Assembly (NCBI GenBank): GCA_043800975.1
Contig: JAZDMK010000006.1
Coordinates: 7,776 to 71,775 of the forward strand
Direction of reading: 5' to 3'
DNA length: 64,000 nt
DNA from: JAZDMK01 sp043800975
Lineage (GTDB): Bacteria; Bacteroidota; Bacteroidia; Bacteroidales; JAHJDW01
Shown here: positions 33,180 to 42,574 of the stretch, piece by piece
Layout of the letters: the number at the start of each line of letters is the position of its first letter
Numbering within the stretch: position 1 is the stretch's first letter
The notes under the pieces: model-generated
The model's database searches: none
Seen by the model: the letters and a program-made list of their open reading frames with translations, nothing else
What the model was told of the DNA's origin: nothing
Translations under genes and position numbers: made by a program

Positions 33180-33699
33180 ATTTAAGATTTAGTTGTTTTT
33201 TGACGAGCGGTAGAATGTCGTCTCCTTTTTCAAAATAAAGAAGAACACCCACACCGGCGTCAATAATGTATGTGTAACCATTTGCTTTAGCTACATCTTC
33301 GATAGCTTTCTTTGCCTTGTCAATAATAGGCTGCATCAGTTCGCCTTCTTTTTTCTGAAGTTCACTCTGTGCAGATTCCTGGAAATCCTGAATTCTTTTT
33401 TGCAAATCAACAAGTTCTTTTTCTTTCACCTGTTTGATCAGATCGGTGTATTTTGCGCCATTGGCTGTATAATCATCATACTTTGTCTGAAGTTCATTCT
33501 TCATTATAGTCAGCTGATCATCCAGTGATTTTGCATAATTTTCGATAACTTTCTTGGCAGAATCACGGCCGGGCATGATGCCCAGCAGTTCATTGGAATC
33601 GATGTGTCCAATTTTTTGTTTGTTCTGCGCAAAAAGTGCAGCAGGGATAAGGAGCGTGCAGGCCAGTGCCAGCAATAAAAATCGTTTCTTCATATTCAT
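33178..33699 (-). CDS. OmpH/Skp family periplasmic chaperone, copy 1
   Basis: Skp-type chaperones hold unfolded outer-membrane proteins in the periplasm. The 173-residue protein has a signal peptide (MKKRFLLLALACTLLIPAALFAQ), a beta strand KIGHIDSNELL, a long charged coiled-coil arm (about 55-130) and the C-terminal strand pair YTYIIDAGVGVLLYF. It follows the second OmpH gene by 3 bases and is the last gene of the BamA-containing run. Confidence 0.92.
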   Translation of the reverse strand: MNMKKRFLLLALACTLLIPAALFAQNKQKIGHIDSNELLGIMPGRDSAKKVIENYAKSLDDQLTIMKNELQTKYDDYTANGAKYTDLIKQVKEKELVDLQKRIQDFQESAQSELQKKEGELMQPIIDKAKKAIEDVAKANGYTYIIDAGVGVLLYFEKGDDILPLVKKQLNLK

Positions 33700-33702
33700 T
33701 AA

Positions 33703-34260
33703 TTATTTGGGTTTATTATCATCTTTGTTTGTACCGAAGCCGCCGGGTTTGTATCCGAGTGATTCAAGAACCTGATCGCTGATGTCAATTTTCGGACTGA
33801 CATAAAGCATAATTAAATCACTTGATTTGTCAAATACAATCATGTAATTTCCTTTGGTGCCGATATCGTTTACTGCATTGTACAGTTTATCCTGAATGGG
33901 TTTGATCAGTTCCTGACGTTTCTTGAAAAGATCACCGTCGTTACCAAAACGTTTTTTCTGAAGTTCCTTGGCTTCTTTTTCTTTATTCAGAATTTCATCC
34001 TGACGTTTCTTTTTAATGTCTTCGGGAAGGAGTACTTGTTCTGCCTGATACGATTTGTATAGTTTATCGATTTCAGCAAATTTTCCTTCAATTTCTTTTT
34101 GCCAGTCTACTGAAAGCTGGTCAACCTGTTCCTGTGCAGCATTGTATTCAGGAATGTTTTCAAGGATGTATTTTGTGTCTACATACCCGATCTTCTGTTG
34201 TGCAAATGCGAATGCGCCAACAAAAAGAACTGCTGATAATGTTAAGAGAATGCGTTTCAT
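33703..34260 (-). CDS. OmpH/Skp family periplasmic chaperone, copy 2
   Basis: From ATG 34260 the protein is 185 residues with signal peptide MKRILLTLSAVLFVGAFAFAQ. The start is fixed by a clear Shine-Dalgarno sequence GGAGG 8 bases upstream, which is rare in this window. QKIGYVDTKYILENIPEY begins the Skp body, the coiled coil spans about 45-130, and NYMIVFDKSSDLIMLYV closes the fold. It follows bamA by about 58 bases. Duplicated OmpH genes next to bamA are usual in Bacteroidota. Confidence 0.93.
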   Translation of the reverse strand: MKRILLTLSAVLFVGAFAFAQQKIGYVDTKYILENIPEYNAAQEQVDQLSVDWQKEIEGKFAEIDKLYKSYQAEQVLLPEDIKKKRQDEILNKEKEAKELQKKRFGNDGDLFKKRQELIKPIQDKLYNAVNDIGTKGNYMIVFDKSSDLIMLYVSPKIDISDQVLESLGYKPGGFGTNKDDNKPK

Positions 34261-34318
34261 AATTTTTTCCTCCAAATTTAGAGATTATTTGTTAATAGCA
34301 TAAAAATATCTGTGTGTT

Positions 34319-36820
34319 CTATTCAATAGATGTGCCAATTGAGAAATGGAACTGTCCGCCAGATATGCTGTTTGAGTAGGGCCCCTTGTCGAAACCATAG
34401 CCCCAGTCGAGTCCCAGCATACCAAAGAAAGGCAAATAAATTCTGACACCCACACCGGCAGAGCGTTTCATGGAGAAAGGATTAAAATCTTTAAATTTCA
34501 ACCACGAGTTTCCTGCTTCAACAAATCCCAAAACAAAAATGGTAGCCATCGGATTAAGTGAAACCGGAAATCTTAATTCAGCGGTATATTTATCAAATAT
34601 TGAGGCGCCAATATATGACCCCGTAGGACCTCTCGGTGTAATTGTCTGATTTTCGTAGCCGCGAAGTGCGATTAGTTCACGTCCGTCAAATGAATTATAA
34701 CCGGTAAGGCCATCACCACCTACATAGAAGCGTTCAAAAGGTGCAAGCCCTACTTCAGGATTATACATTCCAAGAAAGCCATATTGCATGCGTGTATTCA
34801 GAACAAGATTTCCAGCCAGTCGCGTAAACCAGGATGCTTTGAATTTCCATTTGTGGTATTCTACCCAATGATATTTTTCCTGAGAAGAAAGGGTTGAATA
34901 ATCTTTGCTATTAAAAACAGAATAGGGTGGGGTGAACGATGCTTTCAGCGAAAATTCAGAACCGGCACGTGCATAAATCGGTGCGTCAATCGAGTTTCTT
35001 CCGATAGCAACACCAAGACTGACATTGTTTGCAACACCATTGCTGAATCCTGAAATCAGGCTGTAGTTGTCAAGTGTATAATTCTGTAAAGTTGCATCGG
35101 TATAGAAAGTAAAAAAGTCATCCGGCCACTGCATACGTCTTCCCAGGCCAACCACAACACCATTAATGCTCATTGCCTGACGCAATGAATCAGTACGTTT
35201 ACGACCGTTTGAATTCAAAAAAGTATGAAATAAAGTAACGCTTAAAGCATTGGGTTTTTTACCGCCCAACCAGGGTTCTGTGAAAGATGCATTGTAAGAC
35301 TGATAATATAAACCATTTGATTGTGCACGAATGCTCAGCATTTGACCGTCGCCGGAAGGCAAAGGTTTCCAAGCGCCTTTCTTAAAAGTTTTTCGAGCGG
35401 AAAAATTATTGAACGAAAGGCCGAGTGTGCCGATAACACGCCCTGCGCCCCAACCACCGGACATTTCAACCTGATCGGATGAAGTTTCTTCAACGGTGTA
35501 TTCAAGGTCTACCGTTCCATTAGAAGGATTGGGTGTAGGAGAAATATTTATTTTTTCAGGATCAAAGAAACGCAATTGTGCAAGCTGACGAACAGAGCGC
35601 TGAATATCGGAGCGGTTAAATAATTGTCCGGGCTTGGTTCGAATTTCACGAAGGATAACTCTGTCGCTGGTTTTTAAATTACCAGTAATTGAAATGCGGT
35701 TAATAGTTGCCTGCTTTCCTTCACTGATACGTATTTCAATGTCGATAGAATCGTTATCGATCTGCGTTTCTACAGGGTTGATTGAGAAAAACAAATAACC
35801 ATCATCCATGTATAAAGAAGAAACATCACGTCCGTCTTTATTCATAGTCAGATTTTCATTCAGTAAAGATTGGTTGTAAATATCGCCCCGTTTTATTTTC
35901 AGAATTTCGGTCAACTCCTGCGTAGTGTGCTTTGTGTTACCAACCCATGAGATGCTACGGAAATAATATTTTTTTCCTTCTGCAATTGTAAGGTAGAGAT
36001 CAATGTAGCGGTCATCCACTTTTACAAGAGAATCCTTTGTAAGCACAGCATCACGAAAGCCTGCAAGGTTGTACTTTTCAATGACTTTGTTTTTATCGGC
36101 TTTATAATCTTCTTCCGAATATTTGGAAGCTTTCAGAATACCAAAGGTTCTTTTTCGTTTGGTTTCTTTCAGGAAGCGGGCAATTTGTTTATCGGAATAA
36201 TGGGTGTTTCCTTCAATATGGATTGTCTGAATTTTCACCTTTGAATGCTTGTTGACAGTGATATCCAGATTTGCATAATTGGCATAAGCGCTATCCGTTT
36301 TTTGAACGATATTAACTTCAGTATTCAGATATCCTTTGTCAACAAAATGTTCGAGAATAATATTTTTCGACATCATCAACCGGTTGCTGGTGATAGCGTC
36401 GCCTTTGGTAAGTGTGATTTTTTCCTTGATCTTATTGGCTTCTGCTTTTCTAAGGCCGATAATTGAAATTCTAGACAGTTTGGGTCTTTCCTTTAAATAT
36501 ATATCAAGAAAAATGGTTGTGCCAATCAGTTTGGTTGCTGTAATTTTTACATCAGAAAAAAGTCCCTGCTCCCAAAAAATCTGAATGGCGCGTGTGATTT
36601 TTTCACCGGGAATTTTTATTTTATCTCCCACCTTGAGACCTGAAAGGCTTATCAGAGTGTTGTTGTCAAGATATTGTACCCCGGAAATTGTAATCCCGCC
36701 GATTTCATATTCACGGGGAACAGAATAGTCAATTTCAAAGTTCGAAAGATTGGTAACCTGTGTAAATGCAGGTGAGACCAATCCTAAAAAAATGTAAGCA
36801 ATCCAAAGAACCTTTTTCAT
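34319..36820 (-). CDS. bamA: Outer membrane protein assembly factor BamA
   Basis: BamA inserts beta-barrel proteins into the outer membrane. The 833-residue protein has a signal peptide (MKKVLWIAYIFLGLVSPAFTQ), a chain of POTRA domains over about 40-450 (visible repeats such as GITISGVQYLDNNTLI, IQTIHIEGNTHYSDKQI, ISWVGNTKHTTQEL and INRISITGNLKTSDRVI) and a C-terminal 16-strand barrel with the conserved loop motif LRGYENQ. Length fits Bacteroidota BamA. Its start codon overlaps the uppS stop by one base. OmpH chaperones follow, as expected for the pathway. Confidence 0.96.
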   Translation of the reverse strand: MKKVLWIAYIFLGLVSPAFTQVTNLSNFEIDYSVPREYEIGGITISGVQYLDNNTLISLSGLKVGDKIKIPGEKITRAIQIFWEQGLFSDVKITATKLIGTTIFLDIYLKERPKLSRISIIGLRKAEANKIKEKITLTKGDAITSNRLMMSKNIILEHFVDKGYLNTEVNIVQKTDSAYANYANLDITVNKHSKVKIQTIHIEGNTHYSDKQIARFLKETKRKRTFGILKASKYSEEDYKADKNKVIEKYNLAGFRDAVLTKDSLVKVDDRYIDLYLTIAEGKKYYFRSISWVGNTKHTTQELTEILKIKRGDIYNQSLLNENLTMNKDGRDVSSLYMDDGYLFFSINPVETQIDNDSIDIEIRISEGKQATINRISITGNLKTSDRVILREIRTKPGQLFNRSDIQRSVRQLAQLRFFDPEKINISPTPNPSNGTVDLEYTVEETSSDQVEMSGGWGAGRVIGTLGLSFNNFSARKTFKKGAWKPLPSGDGQMLSIRAQSNGLYYQSYNASFTEPWLGGKKPNALSVTLFHTFLNSNGRKRTDSLRQAMSINGVVVGLGRRMQWPDDFFTFYTDATLQNYTLDNYSLISGFSNGVANNVSLGVAIGRNSIDAPIYARAGSEFSLKASFTPPYSVFNSKDYSTLSSQEKYHWVEYHKWKFKASWFTRLAGNLVLNTRMQYGFLGMYNPEVGLAPFERFYVGGDGLTGYNSFDGRELIALRGYENQTITPRGPTGSYIGASIFDKYTAELRFPVSLNPMATIFVLGFVEAGNSWLKFKDFNPFSMKRSAGVGVRIYLPFFGMLGLDWGYGFDKGPYSNSISGGQFHFSIGTSIE

Positions 36821-37569
36821 TATACGTTATTTTTTATTTGTTCACTGGTCAGTCCGAAGCGTCTTTCCCTTTGTTGAAAGTCAACTAAAGCGTCATAAAA
36901 ATCTTCTTTTCGGTAATCTGGCCAGAGAACGGGAGAAAAATACAATTCAGCATAGGCGGTTTGCCAGAGCAGGAAATTGCTGATACGTTGTTCACCACTG
37001 GTGCGTATCAGTAATTCAGGATCAGGTATTCCGCGGGTATATAAATAATCAGAGAATAAACGATCTGAGATTTCGTCAGGTTTTAAATTTCCGTTTATGC
37101 ATTCAGAGGCAATGTTTCTGACGGCATTGACAATTTCTTCATGGGAACTATAACTCAGTGCCAGGACTAAGTTTAAGCGGGAGTTGGAAGAAGTTTTCTG
37201 AATAACATCCATTAATTCCTGACGGCATTCTTCGGGAAGTTTATCAGTATTTCCAATTGTGAGGAGGCGAATATTATTTTTGTTTAAAGTATCAATTTCA
37301 CCGTGAATAGTTTTGACTAGAAGATTCATCAGTGCATCAACTTCCTCTTTGGGGCGGTTCCAGTTTTCAGTAGAAAAAGCGTAAAGAGTGATGTACTCAA
37401 CACCAAGTTCAGTGGCCGCTTCCGTAACCTGACGTACAGATTCCACGCCATTGTTATGGCCATAAATGCGCGCCTGTCCCTGTTTCTGAGCCCAGCGACC
37501 GTTTCCATCCATAATTATCGCAACGTGCTTTGGCAACCGCTTACGATCAACATCCTCTATTCTTGCCAT
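36820..37569 (-). CDS. uppS: Isoprenyl transferase (undecaprenyl diphosphate synthase)
   Basis: UppS makes the C55 lipid carrier for peptidoglycan and O-antigen. I chose ATG 37569 because it gives 249 residues, the family norm, and does not overlap the preceding gene; an upstream ATG at 37641 would add 24 unusual residues. The signature HVAIIMDGNGRWAQKQ holds the catalytic Asp D21. ITLYAFSTENWNRP and DPELLIRTSGEQRISNFLLWQ are conserved blocks. It overlaps bamA by one base, so the two are coupled. Confidence 0.95.
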   Translation of the reverse strand: MARIEDVDRKRLPKHVAIIMDGNGRWAQKQGQARIYGHNNGVESVRQVTEAATELGVEYITLYAFSTENWNRPKEEVDALMNLLVKTIHGEIDTLNKNNIRLLTIGNTDKLPEECRQELMDVIQKTSSNSRLNLVLALSYSSHEEIVNAVRNIASECINGNLKPDEISDRLFSDYLYTRGIPDPELLIRTSGEQRISNFLLWQTAYAELYFSPVLWPDYRKEDFYDALVDFQQRERRFGLTSEQIKNNV

Positions 37570-37600
37570 TTCAGATTTTAAAAAAAGTAGTCCGGCTTTG

Positions 37601-38464
37601 TTAGCGGGAATCGTATTCGTGGAATTTTCTTGATTTACCATAAGCCGGGCAATTTTCTTTTCCGGCTTTAATCCGGAATGAAAGAATGATTCCGGCAAAG
37701 GAGTACCAGTCTTTATTTTTTGAGTTCCCGCGCTGGAGATCCGTATTATTGGGTGTTTCGCCCAAATCACGGATTGTACGGTCACTTAATACCAATGCAG
37801 TGGGCCCATTTTCACTTCCTACAGTATATGGATCTGCATAGGTTGAACTCACATCATCGAGGTAGTCGGTGAAAGTTCTGCGCATGCCGTACTCAAATCC
37901 AAGAGAAATTTTTCCAAAAAGATTGAATCGAAATCCCAGACCGAAAGGAATTGCAAAAGAAGTTAAGGAGTAGGGTTGTCTGTCGGGATACATGGAAGTT
38001 CCCTGTCCTTCAGTACCCAATGGTTGAAGGGCGTACCATGTGCCTTCGTAATTTGCTTTCGGGTTGAATTTGAACATTGAAATCCCTCCAAAAATGTAAG
38101 GTGTAAAAGGATATTTGGGATTTCCAGTGATATATGGAAGAAAATTAAATTCACCTTCTGCAGAAAAATCAGCCACCACTGATTTGAAGCTTAAATTTCT
38201 TTTTGCATTAAAATCAGAGATAAGGTCATCTCCCGCTACATTTCCATAGAAGAAATTTCCTTTAAAAGAAAATCTTGGGTTGAAGTTATACCGGTAAACA
38301 ATCCCGCCGGCCGGCCGGATCATGAGAAATTGTTTGTATGGGTTAAGGTCGCCGATGTAATAGGAGGTACCTCCAAAAAAACCGACTTCAGAACGTTGGG
38401 CTTTTATTGACTGCATTGGTAGTGTCAACAAAAAGAGCAAAAGAAGTTTTAGTGTAGTTTTCAT
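37601..38464 (-). CDS. DUF6089 family outer-membrane beta-barrel protein, copy 1
   Basis: The 287-residue protein has a signal peptide (MKTTLKLLLLFLLTLPMQSIKAQ) and alternating beta strands such as SEVGFFGGTSYYIGDLN, PYIFGGISMFKFNPKANYEG and GFEYGMRRTFTDYLDDVSSTY. It shares these blocks with the next gene upstream. DUF6089 proteins lie in front of uppS-bamA in many Bacteroidota, and I take them for small barrels. Their function is unknown. The gap to uppS is 31 bases, so it is in the same transcript. Confidence 0.88.
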   Translation of the reverse strand: MKTTLKLLLLFLLTLPMQSIKAQRSEVGFFGGTSYYIGDLNPYKQFLMIRPAGGIVYRYNFNPRFSFKGNFFYGNVAGDDLISDFNAKRNLSFKSVVADFSAEGEFNFLPYITGNPKYPFTPYIFGGISMFKFNPKANYEGTWYALQPLGTEGQGTSMYPDRQPYSLTSFAIPFGLGFRFNLFGKISLGFEYGMRRTFTDYLDDVSSTYADPYTVGSENGPTALVLSDRTIRDLGETPNNTDLQRGNSKNKDWYSFAGIILSFRIKAGKENCPAYGKSRKFHEYDSR

Positions 38465-38472
38465 AGTTTAAT

Positions 38473-39366
38473 TTAGAATTTTGGAATTCCAAAGAAACGT
38501 TTAGAATGAGGAATTTTATAACGCATAGTAATGGTCATAAACATATAGGAATCCTTATCTCCGGGATCTCCACGTTGTTGGTTTGCTGTAGTTGCGCCAG
38601 GAATAGCTCCTGTAGTAGGGTTTGAAAAGTATCCAGCCATTGTACCTAACTCGTCAGTCATGTATTCTTTGTCTGGATAAGTAGTGCTTACATCATCCAT
38701 GTAATCAGTAAAAGTTTTGCGCATTCCAATTTCGAGGCCAATGAACCATTCTTTGGATAAAATGTATTTAAACCCAATACCCATTGGGATGGCAAGCTGA
38801 ATGCGATGATAAGGAGTGCGGGAATCATAGTAGCCTTGTCCTTCAGTACAAAGTGGTTTAAGAGCATACCACGCTCCGTCAACATATTTTCCTTTAGGAT
38901 TAAAGTAGAAACCACCAATTCCAGTGAAGATATAAGATGTGAAATGGATGTTTTTTAAACCCTGGATACCTTTGAGGCGATAACGGTGGCCTTTTTTCTC
39001 CCTGATAAATTCATAACAAACTTTACCGGCTGTTTCAACAATGGGAGAGCGATAAGTAATATTTCTGTTGTTGCGGGCAGGCTCAGTTGTAAGTTTGTCG
39101 GCCCCGTATATCCAACCATACGTCATATCAAATTGAGTGCAGATTTCTTTTGTTACTCTATAAGAATATCCAATAGTTGTAAGCGGGCGGGTAGCACGAA
39201 ATTCAAAATCACGAAGGCCATTGGTACCAATCTGGTTAGCACCCCCCAATTCCCCAAGAAAATTAGTTGTTCCCAAACCAAAAAGAAATTCAGCGCGGTT
39301 TCGCTTCCACATCTGTGCCTGAGCAACGATTGGAATAAACAGCAATATCAACAAGTATTTTTTCAT
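38473..39366 (-). CDS. DUF6089 family outer-membrane beta-barrel protein, copy 2
   Basis: From ATG 39366 the protein is 297 residues with signal peptide MKKYLLILLFIPIVAQAQ. AEFLFGLGTTNFLGELGG, TSYIFTGIGGFYFNPKGKY and GLEIGMRKTFTDYMDDVSTTY match copy 1 closely. The stop is 8 bases before copy 1, so they are a tandem duplication in one transcript. A 97-base gap separates it from nadK. Confidence 0.88.
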   Translation of the reverse strand: MKKYLLILLFIPIVAQAQMWKRNRAEFLFGLGTTNFLGELGGANQIGTNGLRDFEFRATRPLTTIGYSYRVTKEICTQFDMTYGWIYGADKLTTEPARNNRNITYRSPIVETAGKVCYEFIREKKGHRYRLKGIQGLKNIHFTSYIFTGIGGFYFNPKGKYVDGAWYALKPLCTEGQGYYDSRTPYHRIQLAIPMGIGFKYILSKEWFIGLEIGMRKTFTDYMDDVSTTYPDKEYMTDELGTMAGYFSNPTTGAIPGATTANQQRGDPGDKDSYMFMTITMRYKIPHSKRFFGIPKF

Positions 39367-39469
39367 ATGCATGAGCAGACAAATTGCAATTATCTCAACA
39401 AAAATAATAAAAAAAATGTCTGTTTGTATAAGTAAAACGCCTATTTGACTCGTTTAGTCTTAAAGAAAG

Positions 39470-40348
39470 TTAAATTCTTTTATCCGCCCCCCACATAAGT
39501 TTGTCTCTCAGTGTTTTAAGAAAGCTCTGTTCAATAAATTTTACGAGTTTAATTTCAAAGTCTGCCTTACGGATTTCAAGTTCAGTACCCATTTCAAGTT
39601 TCATTGACCTTGAATCAACCCCAAGCATAAAGGTTGAATTACGTCCTTCGGTTTTAAAACGCAGGATAGATTCGCTGTTAATGACCATTGGCCTGACGTT
39701 CAGATTATGGGGTGCGATAGGAGTTATAACAAAATCTTTAGAATCAGGCGCCAGAATGGGTCCGCCACAACTAAGGGAATACGCTGTAGAGCCAGTGGGT
39801 GTTGAAATAATCAAGCCGTCGGCCCAGTATGAATTTAAAAATTCCTCATTCAAATAGGCGTGAACGAGAATCATGGATGAAGCTTCATTCTTATTGATTG
39901 TGATGTCGTTAAGTGCAAAATTTTCTTTCCCGAAAATTCCCAGCCCGGAAGAAATCGAAATTAAAGATCTGGAATCAATATTATAATTCTTATTGAGAAT
40001 ATTATCAATAGCCATATCAATTCCTTCAACGGAAACACACGAAAGAAACCCAAGTCTTCCTGTATTAATTCCAAGAATGGGTATAGCTGATTCGCGCACC
40101 AGACTTACAGCTTCAAGCATAGTCCCGTCGCCACCAATGCTAAACATAAAATCCAGAGAAGGTTTTATTTCAGCGGGTGAATGAAAAACCGGGAAGGCCT
40201 TCGTATCAGGCAAAACTCGGATGTAATCCTTGTAATAGGGTTCGTAGAATACGATGTCGATTTTTGCAGATTCAAGACGGGATATGAGATTCCGGATTTC
40301 ACGAATCCATTTCTCATTCACTTTTCTTCCAAAAATTCCGATTCTCAT
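39470..40348 (-). CDS. nadK: NAD kinase
   Basis: NadK phosphorylates NAD to NADP. From ATG 40348 (MRIGIFGRKVNEKW) the protein has 292 residues. It carries the GGDGT motif (72-76, D74 catalytic) in SIGGDGTMLEA, and the second conserved segment with TPTGSTAYSLSCGGPIL and PIAPHNLNVRPMVI. It follows the single-POTRA Omp85 gene by 7 bases. Confidence 0.96.
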   Translation of the reverse strand: MRIGIFGRKVNEKWIREIRNLISRLESAKIDIVFYEPYYKDYIRVLPDTKAFPVFHSPAEIKPSLDFMFSIGGDGTMLEAVSLVRESAIPILGINTGRLGFLSCVSVEGIDMAIDNILNKNYNIDSRSLISISSGLGIFGKENFALNDITINKNEASSMILVHAYLNEEFLNSYWADGLIISTPTGSTAYSLSCGGPILAPDSKDFVITPIAPHNLNVRPMVINSESILRFKTEGRNSTFMLGVDSRSMKLEMGTELEIRKADFEIKLVKFIEQSFLKTLRDKLMWGADKRI

Positions 40349-40355
40349 AAATTGT

Positions 40356-41780
40356 TTATATAGGTGCCAGAAAATGCAAAAATAACCCACTTTCGTTCAT
40401 GTGGTTCAAAGAATATTCGATTCTGAATACTTTATCATAATAGGTTACCAGATCAATTCCAATTCCTGTGCTATACAGGAATAAATTAGATAATGGATTG
40501 TGATTATTCCACTGGTTATCCCAAACGTATCCGCCATCGCTAAACAAATTCAGATACAAGGCGTAATAGCCACGGCCAAACTTCTCGGATGGGATGAAAG
40601 AGAGATGGAATGTGCGGTTGCTGATCAGGGTATATTTCAGATTTGTTTTAAACATAGTGTAGTGCTGCCCATCGACAACATAATATTCATAACCCCGGAT
40701 GTATTGATTGTTATAACCCAGCCCGCGCTGCAGATAATAGGGTTGTGGAAAATGATTCGAAATTTTTCCTGCCACACTGGCCGAAAAATTAAAATGATAC
40801 GGTAAAGGAATAAATTTTTTCAATACTGCGGATGCCTGCAAAATATCAAGATTGTCGTTTCCTAAAAAACCCAGGCCATACTTCGCTGTATTGAATTCAA
40901 AATAATGACCGCGCATCGGATAAAAACGTGAGTCGCGGTAATCGGCAGCAAAACGATAATTAACAGAAAGAAATTGTTTGAATTTTTTTTGATTATTAAA
41001 ATATTCGGGAGAAGAAACCCGAAGGGAATCTGAAATTTTTGCCTGAACAAATCCAAACTGAATGATGTGATTAAAATACAAGCCCTGCCGGCAGGTCAAT
41101 TGTATGTTGGCATTCAATTCATGAAGAGAAAAGTTTTTTTCATCATTGAAATATTGCAGTTCATTTCCCCAGGAACGATAGGGAATCATATGATTACGGG
41201 ATAACGTGAATACGAATGCAGAGCCAAACACTTGTTTTTTGTCGAGATAAGGAATCTTATAAGCCATTCCGATTTCCTGATCATAGCCGGTGCGGGCAAG
41301 GAATTTCAGCGATTCTTTTCGTCCCCTGAAGTTAACCCGATCGATAAAAATACCGTAATTTATTTTTTTAAAATCAGGATTTTTTATCCAGACATTGATA
41401 TCCCGCTCTGCGATTTCTAATAGCGGAAACGGCCACAGATACCATCTTTCAACAACACTGATTAAAATTGAACCTGAAGAATCTTTTTTTTCTATCGTAA
41501 CGAAATTAAATAATGAAGTATTTAAAAGATTTTCACGACTGCTTCTGAAAAGATCTTTTTCTTCGGGAAGAAAAATTGTATCACCAGTCTGGAACTCCAG
41601 TTCTCGAAAGATAATATGAGAGCGTGTTATCTTGTTCCCGGATACTTCAATTTTTTTAACAATAAAATAGGACGTGTCAATTGTTTGCGAAAATGAAAAG
41701 GAAGAATAAAAAATGAGAAATAGTAAACAAAAGAAATTGTACAAAAAACAAAATGATAATTTATGCTTTGCTTTACCCAT
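40356..41780 (-). CDS. BamA/TamA (Omp85) family outer-membrane protein with a single POTRA domain
   Basis: The 474-residue protein has a hydrophobic signal region, one POTRA-like domain (about 38-110: FIVKKIEVSGNKITRSHIIF) and a C-terminal barrel with the Omp85 loop-6 motif QYIRGYEYY. It is much shorter than BamA (833 residues here) and is likely an accessory Omp85 member, perhaps for insertion or secretion of particular substrates; that role is inferred. It lies between the CBS gene (8-base gap) and nadK (7-base gap) in the envelope run. Confidence 0.85.
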   Translation of the reverse strand: MGKAKHKLSFCFLYNFFCLLFLIFYSSFSFSQTIDTSYFIVKKIEVSGNKITRSHIIFRELEFQTGDTIFLPEEKDLFRSSRENLLNTSLFNFVTIEKKDSSGSILISVVERWYLWPFPLLEIAERDINVWIKNPDFKKINYGIFIDRVNFRGRKESLKFLARTGYDQEIGMAYKIPYLDKKQVFGSAFVFTLSRNHMIPYRSWGNELQYFNDEKNFSLHELNANIQLTCRQGLYFNHIIQFGFVQAKISDSLRVSSPEYFNNQKKFKQFLSVNYRFAADYRDSRFYPMRGHYFEFNTAKYGLGFLGNDNLDILQASAVLKKFIPLPYHFNFSASVAGKISNHFPQPYYLQRGLGYNNQYIRGYEYYVVDGQHYTMFKTNLKYTLISNRTFHLSFIPSEKFGRGYYALYLNLFSDGGYVWDNQWNNHNPLSNLFLYSTGIGIDLVTYYDKVFRIEYSLNHMNESGLFLHFLAPI

Positions 41781-41788
41781 TGGGCGTT

Positions 41789-42451
41789 TTAGATATTCAG
41801 ATAGTTCATAAACTGATCGTAGCGGTCTTTTAAATCATCCAGATATTCCGCTTCGCTAAATGATGCTTTTACAATATAATCATACCTGTGAAAAGTTTTC
41901 AGGATGGGTTCAATATTCGTCACATTGACTTTCAGCGTAACCTCCATTTTCATGGAATCGGTATGAGAAGTGACGTAGCTGCTCAAAACTTTTGCATCAT
42001 TCGATTCTACAATTTGTGCAATCTGACTAAGTGAATAATTATTCATGTTTAATTCCAGCACAATAATACCGCCCGGATTTTGAATAGCGCCCATCTCAGA
42101 GAATGCAGTAACCAGCCCGCGAAGGGTAATCACACCCAGATAATTATTTTTTTCATCTAAAACCGGAATCAACGACAACTTCAAATTTGCCATGGTACGG
42201 ATCACCTCATAAATGTGCTGGCCCTTACTGACAAAAGGTTTTTGCAGCGATAGGGAATGATTTCCCACGGGTTCATCCGGAAGATTTGCATCAAAAAGGT
42301 CACTTTCGGAAATAACACCGAGAAACTGCTCGTTGTTTACAATCGGAAGGTGAGAAACTTTATACTCTTCCATCAATAGCAATGCTTTATCACCGGTGTC
42401 GGAAGTTTTCAGCGGCATTACGGTTTCGGACAGGAGCTTTTCGGCAATCAT
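41789..42451 (-). CDS. CBS domain-containing protein
   Basis: The 220-residue protein has two CBS motifs in the first 140 residues (AEKLLSETVMPLKTSDTGDK, YKVSHLPIVNNEQFLGVISES, LSLIPVLDEKNNYLGVITL) and a C-terminal ACT-like part (GGIIVLELNMNNYSLSQIAQ). CBS pairs usually bind adenosine nucleotides. It is the first gene of the run that includes the Omp85 gene and nadK, so an energy or NAD(P)-linked sensing role is conceivable, though the sequence does not show it. Confidence 0.88.
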   Translation of the reverse strand: MIAEKLLSETVMPLKTSDTGDKALLLMEEYKVSHLPIVNNEQFLGVISESDLFDANLPDEPVGNHSLSLQKPFVSKGQHIYEVIRTMANLKLSLIPVLDEKNNYLGVITLRGLVTAFSEMGAIQNPGGIIVLELNMNNYSLSQIAQIVESNDAKVLSSYVTSHTDSMKMEVTLKVNVTNIEPILKTFHRYDYIVKASFSEAEYLDDLKDRYDQFMNYLNI

Positions 42452-42551
42452 GGTTTAGCTTTTTTACAAGAGAATAAAAGTATAAAGAATTTCGATACAG
42501 CCCGACAAAGACAAATTTTCTTTTGTTTTTTTTATGCAGATAAGATATTGC

Positions 42552-42559
42552 TAACTTTG
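42552..42559 (+). promoter_or_regulatory. -7 promoter element upstream of pdxJ
   Basis: TAACTTTG matches TAnnTTTG and lies 15 bases before the pdxJ start codon. A TTTG further upstream is 26 bases away, too far for a standard -33 element. Confidence 0.45.
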
Positions 42560-42574
42560 CACAAAAGTGAAGAA

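Noticed and set aside
37570..37785. N-terminal extension of UppS
   Set aside because: It overlaps the end of the DUF6089 gene and makes the protein about 70 residues longer than the family.
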